Shown: positions 51,078-58,976 of the stretch, piece by piece
Layout: each line of letters begins with the position of its first letter
Position numbering within the stretch: the first letter of the stretch is position 1
From: Longimicrobiales bacterium
GTDB taxonomy: Bacteria; Gemmatimonadota; Gemmatimonadetes; Longimicrobiales; Gaopeijiaceae
Reading direction: 5' to 3'
Length of the DNA stretch: 64,000 bases
Assembly: GCA_029245345.1 (NCBI GenBank)
Contig: JAQWPM010000024.1
Location: forward strand, 124,001-188,000
Notes under the pieces: model-generated
Told to the model about the DNA's origin: nothing
Database searches by the model: none
The model's input: the letters and a program-made list of their open reading frames with translations, nothing else
Translations under genes and position numbers: made by a program

Positions 51078-51914
51078 ATGACCTTGATTCGAAAAGCGAC
51101 TGTTGGTGTGTTGGGTGCGGTGTTGCTCGCCGGCTTGGCTGCGCCCACCCATGCCCAGGTTCGAGTGGAGGGTGAGGTTCTCGACTCAGAGAACGGTCTC
51201 CCGGTTCAGGGCGTCATCGTTCAATTCCCGGAACTCGGCCTCGCGGCGCTCACCGACTCAATGGGGTATTTCCTCTTCGAGGCGGTTCCTCGCGGTGAAC
51301 AGGTCATCTCGACGTACCATTTTGGGTACGCGAAGCTGGAGGCGCAGACCCCGATCGTTCTGGGTGATGTCCTCGCGCTCAACCTTACGCCCCGCCCGAT
51401 CTCGCTGTCCGGCGTGGCAGTCGACGTGCGTCCGACGGAGGAGATCGAGGCACTGACCATGGGAAGAGGGTCAGACTTCATCGGACCCGAGGCCGTCGAG
51501 GAGATGGCGGGGAGGACGAATCGGGTGCTTGAGGTCATGCGTGCGAAGGCGCCGCCGCGGTTGCAGATCAGGCAGCGGGGAAATGGGAGCGGCATGAGCT
51601 TCTGTATCCAGTCGACCCGCCGAACCCCGTCGATTCAAGAGCTCAAGGACCTGGGACCCGGATGCCGCCCATCCATGTTGGTGATGGATGGTGTCGTGAT
51701 CTACGCTCCCCCGAGCACCAGCGATTTCGTCGGTGATGTGTACTCTGGGCTCCCGTCGGACGTCGCCTCCATGCTCTTGAATCAGAACCCCGATGAACTC
51801 GAGAGCATCCGGGTTCTGACCCCGCGGGACGCCTTCTTTCGCTACGGCGATGCGGGCCGATTGGGCGCGGTGGAGATCGTCACGAAACGCCCCACCAAGG
51901 TCATTCGGCGCTAG
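51078..51914 (+). CDS. CarboxypepD_reg plus plug-like protein without a beta-barrel
   Basis: A 278-residue exported protein. The signal peptide ends at THAQ; then VRVEGEVLDSENGLPVQGVIV is the same regulatory-like domain as in SusC. Residues 130-278 resemble a TonB plug: SMLVMDGVVIYAP, then LNQNPDELESIRVLTP, YGDAGRLGAVEIVTK. No barrel follows. It starts beyond the SusCD terminator, so it is separately transcribed. It might be a truncated transporter or a free plug-like protein acting in the periplasm. GGAGG lies eight bases before the ATG at 51078. Confidence 0.75.
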   Translation: MTLIRKATVGVLGAVLLAGLAAPTHAQVRVEGEVLDSENGLPVQGVIVQFPELGLAALTDSMGYFLFEAVPRGEQVISTYHFGYAKLEAQTPIVLGDVLALNLTPRPISLSGVAVDVRPTEEIEALTMGRGSDFIGPEAVEEMAGRTNRVLEVMRAKAPPRLQIRQRGNGSGMSFCIQSTRRTPSIQELKDLGPGCRPSMLVMDGVVIYAPPSTSDFVGDVYSGLPSDVASMLLNQNPDELESIRVLTPRDAFFRYGDAGRLGAVEIVTKRPTKVIRR

Positions 51915-51917
51915 GTC

Positions 51918-52571
51918 TTAACCCTGGGGCGGGAAGACGACTTCGAAGGGCGGAGGGCCGACATGGACGGATCCTCCTTGCCGGAGCGACTCGTCCGCGC
52001 TCCACACCAGGAAGTCGTAATCGCCCTCGTTCAGCTTCGTGAATGTGAAGGTGCCGTCACGGTCGGCGAATACCGAATGTGAGGCGTCTGTGATGTAGAC
52101 GAAGGCTCTCATGCCCGGGTGAGCCGCGCACGCTACATCGACCCCTCCGGATACTTCGAAAACGACGTCTACGGATTCGTCCGGATCGGCATCCCGGTCG
52201 AAAAACGGAGCCGCCTCACCGACACGTGTCAGCCGTACATTGTGGGGCAGGCTCTCGCTGTTGGTAAACGTCACCGTCGAACCTGTGGGCACGATGAGTT
52301 GGGAGGGCGAGAACTGAAGGCCGATCTGGTCGACTGTGGCTGAGCCAGGCTGAATCGCATGGCCGCCGAGTGGTGTCAGTGAGACGATAGATGGGATCCC
52401 ACCCACGGCCGGCGGAGCCTGACCATAGACGGTCTGAACGTCTATCTCCTCGGGTGAGTCCACCTCGCCAGGCGGAGCGGCGCACGCTAGAGCGTGCACC
52501 GCCACCGCGGCGAGAAGGATGTGGCGGAGCAACGGACTCGCCTTAGCGGTCCATTCCACCGCGAACTTCAT
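51918..52571 (-). CDS. Cupredoxin-like lipoprotein
   Basis: A 217-residue protein with a signal and lipobox ALAC. The central domain is a cupredoxin: FSPSQLIVPTGSTVTFTN, the first ligand in LPHNVRL and the Cys/His/Met set in CAAHPGM, a complete type 1 copper site. A beta-rich C-terminal domain (TFTFTKLNEGDYDFLVW) resembles a carboxypeptidase-regulatory or transthyretin-like fold. It could pass electrons or carry copper in the periplasm. Its start overlaps the end of the VPS10/BNR gene by 29 bases. Confidence 0.8.
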   Translation of the reverse strand: MKFAVEWTAKASPLLRHILLAAVAVHALACAAPPGEVDSPEEIDVQTVYGQAPPAVGGIPSIVSLTPLGGHAIQPGSATVDQIGLQFSPSQLIVPTGSTVTFTNSESLPHNVRLTRVGEAAPFFDRDADPDESVDVVFEVSGGVDVACAAHPGMRAFVYITDASHSVFADRDGTFTFTKLNEGDYDFLVWSADESLRQGGSVHVGPPPFEVVFPPQG

Positions 52572-55509
52572 CGAACAGCGACTTCGCCAGATGGAACTGC
52601 TGACGATGAGTGGTTGTTGGCGGGTACAGCGTGCCACCGCGTACCTGGCCGCCGTTTAGCGAGCTGTATGCCCCGCCAACTGCGCGCATCGCGGCGGTAA
52701 GCTTGCCCTGAGGGGTGTCGATTGGCGGACCGCCCCCGCGCCCGAAGCCCCGACCTCCGCCTCCGCCCATGCCGTTTTCACGCATGTAGGCCTGGATCTC
52801 GGCGGTGAGCGCTTGGGCCTCGAGCATGAAACGTTCACGAGCGTCGTACATGTCTTGCGTGATCTGCGGCATTTCGGGGTCACCGCGCACCGTGAAATGT
52901 GTCGAGTTGCTCGATCCGTTCGCGGAGACCGTCGCCGTGTACACTCCCGGCGTGACCCAAGCCCCCCGGTTCCCTATTGGGCGGGCGAGTTCAGGGTTGT
53001 CCCACGCGGCCCACGTCTCGGAACCAGAACCTGTCGAGTGACGGAGGTCCCAATTCACGCGGTGCACTCCGGAGCCGCCCGGAACACTTATCTCGCGGAT
53101 CACATCCCCGTTTGGGTGAGTGATTGCCAGGGTGGCACTGCCGCCGCTCGCGAGCTTGTACGTGATCTCGACACCGTCGACCGGGTTCTTCCCGAGGTAG
53201 TCTGCCTGTCCGCGGTACGACGTGTCCTTCTTGTAGACCATGATCGTGCCGGTCGGGACCGAGAAGACCGTAACCGGAGCGTTGGCATCGGCCCATTCGG
53301 CGATCGCGCGTGTGTCGTCGAGGATCCAGAATCCGCGACCGTGCGTACCCATCACGAGGTCTTTCTCACGTGGGTGGATCACCATGTCGTCGTAGTGCGT
53401 CGTCGGGAGGTTCGGCACCTTCGCCCAGTTTGTGCCCGCATCCGTGCTGGCGAAGACGTGGTGCTCGGTTCCGACGAAGAGCGTGTTCGGGTTGTCGGGG
53501 TGCTCTACGATGACGTTGACGACGCCCATGTCCGGTAGGGCTGCGTGGAGGGGCTCCCAACTCATACCGAAGTCTTCTGTCCGGTAGACATAAGGACTGA
53601 AGTCGCCTGCCCGGTGGTCATCGAACGTCGCGTAGGCGGTTCCGGGGGCCGTGAAGGACGCTGCAATGCGGCTGACGTAAGCACCGTCACGAATGCCTTG
53701 GACGTTTCCGGAAACTTCGCTCCAGGTCGCGCCGAAGTTCTGGCTGACCTGGAGATTGCCGTCGTCGAAGCCGACCCAGAGTACCGCAGGATCGACCGGG
53801 GACTCATCGAGTGTGACCGCTTCACCCCAACTGCTGGTACCGTCGTTTCGTGAGATCGTGATATCCGAGCCACGCACGCCCTGGATCTCCAGGTCATCGC
53901 GGTCGATTTGCCGCGACAGGTCTTCGGTGCTCGTCCACGACTCACCCTTGTTGGGTGAAGTGAAGAACCGGTTGCCTGCCACATACAGCACGTCCGGGTT
54001 GTGCTGGGAGAGCATCATCGGTGACGTCCAGTCGAACCGATAGCTCACACCGAGCGGGGCCCTCGGCGAGATGTCGAGGTTGTCGCCGGTGATGGCGTCG
54101 TACCGGAAATATGTTCCACCGTTTGAGCTGCCGTACGTGAAGCGTGCGCTCCTGGGGTCGGCCTGCCAGTACATGCCATCACCGAATCCGCTCTGCATCC
54201 AATCGTCATTCAAGATGCCAGCCCAGCGACGGGTCTCTGACGGACCGAAGAACGAGTGGTTGTCCTGGAGCCCTCCGTAGACCCAGTACGGGTCTCGCAT
54301 GTCCACGCCGAGCGCGTAGAACTGGGCGATGGGGAAGTTGTTGATTCTGCGGAAGTTCTCTCCACCGTCGTAGGACTCGTTCAGCCCTGCGTCGCCCGCG
54401 AGGTAGATGTGCTGTGTGTCGTTCGGGTCGATCCACAAGGCGTGGTGATCCGCGTGTACGCCCACATCGTACGTCGGCGCCCGCGCGATGGACGTCCAGG
54501 TGCGTCCGCCGTCGCGGCTGACGCTCGAGCGTGTTGCGAGCGTGTACACGACGTCCTCGTCCGTTGGGTCGATCCAGATGTGCGAGTAATACATAGGGCG
54601 GATGTCGAGATCGCTGACGCGCTCCCACATCAAGCCGCCATTCTCCGAGCGGTACGTCCCCTGCGTCTCACCACTCGCTGTCTCGACCAGAGCGTTGAGG
54701 ACCTGCGGGTTCGACTCTGAGATCGCGATCCCGATGCGACCCTTGTCCCCTGCGGGCAGGCCGCCCTCGAGTTCGTTCCACGTCGCGCCGCCGTCCGTTG
54801 ATTTGTGGATGCCACTGCCGGGACCACCGCCATTGAAGCCCCAGGCGGTACGCTGCCGTTGATATGTGGCGGCGTAGATCGTGTTCGGGTTGCTCATGTC
54901 CATGACCATGTCGACGACGCCCGTATATTCGTCGATATAGAGGACTTTGTCCCAGCTGCGGCCACCGTCGGTCGTCTTGAACACCCCTCGATCTTCAGAG
55001 GGCGCCCACAGGTTCCCCATTGCCGCGACGTACGCAATGTCCGGGTTGGAGGGATGCACCCTGACACGCCCGATGTGGCGGGTCTCAGCGAGGCCTAGGT
55101 GAGTCCAGCTGTCACCGCCGTCGGTCGTCTTGTAGACGCCGTTTCCGTAGGACGTGCTTTGCCGGTTCTGCTGCTCACCGGTCCCGACGTAGATGACGTC
55201 GTTGTTCGACCGCGAGATGTCGACATCACCGAAGGTGCTCACCGCCATCGTGTCAAAGACGTTCGTCCACGTCTGGCCGCGGTTGGTGGTCCTCCAAAGC
55301 CCGCCAGAGGCCGCCGCCACGAACATGGTCGACGGGTCGGACGGGAGCGCCTCTACATCGTGGATGCGACCGCCGGTCGCTGCGGGCCCGATGGAACGAG
55401 CTTCCAGGGCGCGCATGTCGTCTGTGGCGATGGCCTGTGCAGACACAGCAACAGGGATCAGCGTCGCCAGTGCGGCGAGCAAGGTCAGAGCGTTCATGGT
55501 GTGCTTCAT
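52543..55509 (-). CDS. VPS10/sortilin-type BNR-repeat exported protein
   Basis: A 988-residue protein with a signal peptide (AALATLIPVAVSAQA). Repeated Asp-box motifs (SxDGGxxW-type, for example SKDGGATWNE-like STDGGATWN and SENGGLMW, KTTDGGDSWTH) mark a ten-bladed beta-propeller of the VPS10/sortilin kind. After about residue 840 there is a Gly-rich hinge (GGGGGRGFGRGGG) and a helical end. Such proteins are abundant in marine Gram-negative bacteria and are thought to bind or process peptides or glycans; some are called glycosyl hydrolases without proof. The ATG at 55509 overlaps the exonuclease stop. Confidence 0.9.
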   Translation of the reverse strand: MKHTMNALTLLAALATLIPVAVSAQAIATDDMRALEARSIGPAATGGRIHDVEALPSDPSTMFVAAASGGLWRTTNRGQTWTNVFDTMAVSTFGDVDISRSNNDVIYVGTGEQQNRQSTSYGNGVYKTTDGGDSWTHLGLAETRHIGRVRVHPSNPDIAYVAAMGNLWAPSEDRGVFKTTDGGRSWDKVLYIDEYTGVVDMVMDMSNPNTIYAATYQRQRTAWGFNGGGPGSGIHKSTDGGATWNELEGGLPAGDKGRIGIAISESNPQVLNALVETASGETQGTYRSENGGLMWERVSDLDIRPMYYSHIWIDPTDEDVVYTLATRSSVSRDGGRTWTSIARAPTYDVGVHADHHALWIDPNDTQHIYLAGDAGLNESYDGGENFRRINNFPIAQFYALGVDMRDPYWVYGGLQDNHSFFGPSETRRWAGILNDDWMQSGFGDGMYWQADPRSARFTYGSSNGGTYFRYDAITGDNLDISPRAPLGVSYRFDWTSPMMLSQHNPDVLYVAGNRFFTSPNKGESWTSTEDLSRQIDRDDLEIQGVRGSDITISRNDGTSSWGEAVTLDESPVDPAVLWVGFDDGNLQVSQNFGATWSEVSGNVQGIRDGAYVSRIAASFTAPGTAYATFDDHRAGDFSPYVYRTEDFGMSWEPLHAALPDMGVVNVIVEHPDNPNTLFVGTEHHVFASTDAGTNWAKVPNLPTTHYDDMVIHPREKDLVMGTHGRGFWILDDTRAIAEWADANAPVTVFSVPTGTIMVYKKDTSYRGQADYLGKNPVDGVEITYKLASGGSATLAITHPNGDVIREISVPGGSGVHRVNWDLRHSTGSGSETWAAWDNPELARPIGNRGAWVTPGVYTATVSANGSSNSTHFTVRGDPEMPQITQDMYDARERFMLEAQALTAEIQAYMRENGMGGGGGRGFGRGGGPPIDTPQGKLTAAMRAVGGAYSSLNGGQVRGGTLYPPTTTHRQQFHLAKSLFDEVRGGMDR

Positions 55510-56330
55510 GGTGTGTCGCTCCCGGGTTCCGGGTCGTTGGTTGCAGGTTTTGGTAGTGCGGCTGAGTCGAGAGCCGATTTCACCACCTTGATGACGTCGT
55601 CGTCCATGTCGTCCAAGCTCGTCATCCACTTCAGGTAGTCGGGCGCTGTAGCCGCTATTGTGGCGAGCGGCTGCCCTTTGTGCTTCCCACGTCTAAAGAC
55701 ACGTCCGTCCTCGGGGCTGCTGAACCAGCGATCCACCTCCGTACGGAACGGGCGGAACGTCTGGCAGTAGTCGTGCAGACCGTCCAAGTCCTGCGGAATA
55801 TCGGGATACCGTTCGAGTTGTGCTCCAAGGACGGCCGCTGACGTGCGGATGTCGCCGAGCGCGGTATGAGCTTCTTCGTGCTCTCGGCCAAGATAGAATC
55901 GTGCTGCCGCCGAAAGATCCCTCGGCTCTTCCTTATGGAAGATGTTCTGCATGTCGAGGAGACGCCTGCCTTCGACGGAGAAGCTGATGCCGCATCGCTT
56001 GAATTCGGCGATGAGCACGTGGATATCGAAGCCCTTGATATTAAAGCCGGACAGATCGCTACCCGCGATCAGTTGGTCGTGCAGATTGCGAGCTGTGCGG
56101 CAGAACGGGAGTTCGTTCGCGACGTCTTCGTCCGTAATGCCGTGCACAGCCGTTGATTCCGCTGGAATAGGCATCTCGGGGTTGTATCTGCGCACCTTCT
56201 CGAGCACGTCCCCCTGGGGCGTGATCTTGATGAGTGCGAGTTCCACGATCCGGTCTTTCTTGACGTCGAGCCCTGTGGTCTCGAGGTCGAAGAAGATGAG
56301 CGGTCGGTCGAGTTCGAAGGGTAGTTGCAT
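55506..56330 (-). CDS. 3'-5' exonuclease, DnaQ/epsilon-like (DEDDh)
   Basis: A 274-residue nuclease. Exo I is FFDLETTGLD (Asp and Glu), Exo II is NIKGFDIHVL, and Exo III is HTALGDIRTSA, the HxAxxD pattern. An extra C-terminal segment with RRGKHKGQPLATIAA and DYLKWM resembles a small wing found in some exonuclease proteins. It trims single-stranded DNA or RNA ends, as a proofreading or maturation enzyme. The ATG at 56330 was chosen; the upstream extension is not conserved. Being in one operon with an exported propeller protein is odd. Confidence 0.88.
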   Translation of the reverse strand: MQLPFELDRPLIFFDLETTGLDVKKDRIVELALIKITPQGDVLEKVRRYNPEMPIPAESTAVHGITDEDVANELPFCRTARNLHDQLIAGSDLSGFNIKGFDIHVLIAEFKRCGISFSVEGRRLLDMQNIFHKEEPRDLSAAARFYLGREHEEAHTALGDIRTSAAVLGAQLERYPDIPQDLDGLHDYCQTFRPFRTEVDRWFSSPEDGRVFRRGKHKGQPLATIAATAPDYLKWMTSLDDMDDDVIKVVKSALDSAALPKPATNDPEPGSDTP

Positions 56331-56378
56331 GGGACGAGCAAGGTAGTGAGCGGGCGTGGAATGGACTACAGTGGGCGG

Positions 56379-57368
56379 ATGAAAACTTCCATGAAGGCAG
56401 TTGTGATTCGTGAGCCTGGAGATCCGGACGTATTGGAGCTGCAGGACGTTCCCATGCCTGAGCCGTCCCACGGCGAAGTTCTGGTGAGGGTGGCTACCTC
56501 AGGCGTGAATCGCGCCGATCTCCTGCAGAGGCGAGGCAACTACCCAGTGCCAGCCGGATATCCCGCGGATATCCTCGGGCTGGAGTATGCGGGAGTGGTG
56601 GAAGGCGTCGGCCCCGGAGTTGGTCCAGACATGGTCGGGCGAGCCGTGATGGGCATCACCGGGGGCGGCGGTTACGCGGAATATGTGACGGAAGCGGCCT
56701 CGACCGCTCTGCGTGTGCCTTCGGGCGTGGACGTGAGTGACGCGGGTGCGATTCCAGAAGCATACCTGACCGCATACGACGCTGTGTTCATGCAGGAGGG
56801 TCTCGCGGAGGGTGAGACTCTACTCGTCCATGCAGTTGGGAGTGGTGTGGGTTCTGCGGCCGTGCAAATGGCGAAGCGGGTCGGGGCCCGGGCGATTGGG
56901 ACGAGTCGGACCGCTTCGAAGCTGGAGAGGGCCTCTGGCCTTGGGCTCGATGTTTCGGTTCTGGCCGATGGGGACTGGAGTCAGGAGGTCCTCGATGCGA
57001 CCGATGCCCGGGGCGTGGATGTAATCCTCGACCTGGTGGGCGGACCGTACCTTGAGAAAAATCAGGCTGTATTGGCCAAGAGGGGGAGACACATCGTGGT
57101 CGGCGTGCCAGGCGGCCCGATGGGTGAGATCAACTTGCGCTCCTTGATGATCACTCGCGGGTCGATCAGAGGGACTGTACTTCGAGCGAGGGCGTTGGCT
57201 GAGAAGGAAGCGTTGGCGCGGGCCTTTGAGCGAGACATGCTGCCGGGGTTCGCCGCCGGGGAGCTACGGCCCGTGATCGATCGGGTCTTCGCGGCTGATC
57301 AAGCCGCCGATGCCCATCGGCACATGGAAGCCAACGCGAACTTCGGGAAGATTCTTCTGCGCTGGTAA
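56379..57368 (+). CDS. NAD(P)H quinone oxidoreductase, PIG3/zeta-crystallin family
   Basis: A 329-residue zinc-independent MDR enzyme. SGVNRADLLQRRGNYP is a family signature, the NADPH site is HAVGSGVGSAAVQMAKRVGA, and LDLVGGPYLEKN follows. It reduces quinones or enones using NADPH. An ATG at 56391 (MKAVVIREPG) is an equally good start. It is divergent from the exonuclease gene by 48 bases. Confidence 0.92.
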   Translation: MKTSMKAVVIREPGDPDVLELQDVPMPEPSHGEVLVRVATSGVNRADLLQRRGNYPVPAGYPADILGLEYAGVVEGVGPGVGPDMVGRAVMGITGGGGYAEYVTEAASTALRVPSGVDVSDAGAIPEAYLTAYDAVFMQEGLAEGETLLVHAVGSGVGSAAVQMAKRVGARAIGTSRTASKLERASGLGLDVSVLADGDWSQEVLDATDARGVDVILDLVGGPYLEKNQAVLAKRGRHIVVGVPGGPMGEINLRSLMITRGSIRGTVLRARALAEKEALARAFERDMLPGFAAGELRPVIDRVFAADQAADAHRHMEANANFGKILLRW

Positions 57369-57384
57369 GGCGCTGGACCGCGTG

Positions 57385-58956
57385 TCAGTTGCTGGCGAAG
57401 CTGGCCGTCTGGCACGTGCCCTCAAAGCCGATTTCACAGGCTCGAGCGAAGAGGCGGTCGGGGTCTCGTTCGGTGACTGGACCCTTGGCGCCGCGGATTA
57501 CGAGCGGGAGATCATCCAGTGTGGGGACCGCGGAGGTGAGCGTCCTGTTCCCGGACGACAGTCGCAGCCCGTTCTCGCACGCAGGGTCGAATCCGAGTTC
57601 GCATCCAGCCTGCAGAGCTCCCAGCGCCTCCCCGTCTCCAGAATTGCGCTGAACGAGGAGGACGGCGAGCTCATTGCAGGCCCAGCCGGAGCCCTGTATA
57701 CAGATGTCCTGCTGGAAAGAGGCGAGGTATACACATCCTCGGTCCGAGCCCTCGGAGCATGCGGTCTGCCAGAAGGGGATCCACTGGCCCGGGTGGTCGT
57801 CTCGGAATCCTCCGGCCCCATAGATGCCGGCGAAGATCGCGATCCAGATGCCGACGATGGCGAGGTTCCGGCGGATGCCGGTGGTCTGAGGAGCCACGGC
57901 GGAGAGATCGAGTTTCCGTAGCGGCCCCGAGGTCACCCATCGATCGACCATCTGAATCATCATGTTCAGAATCAAGACCGGGAGCAGCTTGTCGTAGAAC
58001 GACGGAGCTTCGAGCGCTCGCAGGACCACGACGAGGACCACGACCCCGAGGCCATACATCATGCCGTAAACGACCCGTCCGGTTTCAGTCCTGGGCGAGG
58101 TCGACGGGTCTGTCTGGAGGAGGTGCATGCCCAGGAAGACCGCAATGGGAATGTACGCTTCGTAGAAGAAGTACGTGCCCGTAATGGCGAAGAAGGCCAC
58201 CCCGAAGGCGTACACGGTGACCACGGAGGCTACGGTCATCGTGGCGACGCCGAACAGGATTTGAACCGGTATCGAGACAGCGAACAGGAATGCGTGGATG
58301 TTCGGTGGATCGAAGAGCCGTGTCGCGATGTCCACGCCGAAGGTGGTGTCGGTCGCGTTCGTGGCGATCAATCCAATGGAGAAAATGGCCAGCGGGAAGG
58401 ACGACGGATTGAAGATGTGTGTGGAGCGACCGTTCTTCTCCCAGCGAATGAACTCCTTCGTCAGGTAGCCGAGCGCGATCATCCCAAACTGCCAATAGAA
58501 CCAGTCCGGCTTGAAGAGCAGGAACAGGTTGATGCTGAAGATGATGGGGAACGGTCCGAACCCTAGTTCGAAGTGTTCCCGTCGGGACCAAGCGAGCAGC
58601 GCGCTGAATCCATATGCGAAGACCAGCTGCGCCAGAATGAGTACAGCGAATCCTCGGATCAACGGGACGTACCAACCCCAGTACAGGTAGATCGCCGCTT
58701 GTGTGCTCAGCTGGACGTAGTGCGGCTTCCGGGGGATGACCGCGAGAGTGAACGTGCGTCCCGAGGCTCGAGCGGACAGGCCTAAAGCTACGGCCCAGAT
58801 CGCGAGGAACGCTGCGGCCCCGATGGTCGACCGACCAATGACGGGGCTCGATCGGAGTGCGAACCCGATTGCCGCCAAGACCACGGCGAACGCCACGGGC
58901 AGCAGGAGAGCTCGCCCGCGGCCGAGCGGCTCTGCCTCTGTGATGGGTGCGTTCAA
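57385..58956 (-). CDS. RnfD/UnbU-like membrane protein fused to Sel1-like disulphide repeats
   Basis: A 523-residue protein. Residues 15-385 hold about ten transmembrane segments with HIFNPSSFPLAIF (180-192) and TDPSTSPRTETGRVVYG (282-298), the pattern of the RnfD/NqrB relatives called UnbU beside enediyne genes. From about 395 the chain turns into soluble repeats. Four Cys pairs, each eight residues apart (400/408, 419/427, 452/460, 507/515), resemble the CX7C Sel1-like repeats of Helicobacter Hcp proteins. The membrane part may carry electrons or flavin; the tail may bind partners outside the cell. Function is inferred only. Confidence 0.75.
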   Translation of the reverse strand: MNAPITEAEPLGRGRALLLPVAFAVVLAAIGFALRSSPVIGRSTIGAAAFLAIWAVALGLSARASGRTFTLAVIPRKPHYVQLSTQAAIYLYWGWYVPLIRGFAVLILAQLVFAYGFSALLAWSRREHFELGFGPFPIIFSINLFLLFKPDWFYWQFGMIALGYLTKEFIRWEKNGRSTHIFNPSSFPLAIFSIGLIATNATDTTFGVDIATRLFDPPNIHAFLFAVSIPVQILFGVATMTVASVVTVYAFGVAFFAITGTYFFYEAYIPIAVFLGMHLLQTDPSTSPRTETGRVVYGMMYGLGVVVLVVVLRALEAPSFYDKLLPVLILNMMIQMVDRWVTSGPLRKLDLSAVAPQTTGIRRNLAIVGIWIAIFAGIYGAGGFRDDHPGQWIPFWQTACSEGSDRGCVYLASFQQDICIQGSGWACNELAVLLVQRNSGDGEALGALQAGCELGFDPACENGLRLSSGNRTLTSAVPTLDDLPLVIRGAKGPVTERDPDRLFARACEIGFEGTCQTASFASN

Positions 58957-58976
58957 GTGGGTCCCTCCATGGGTGC

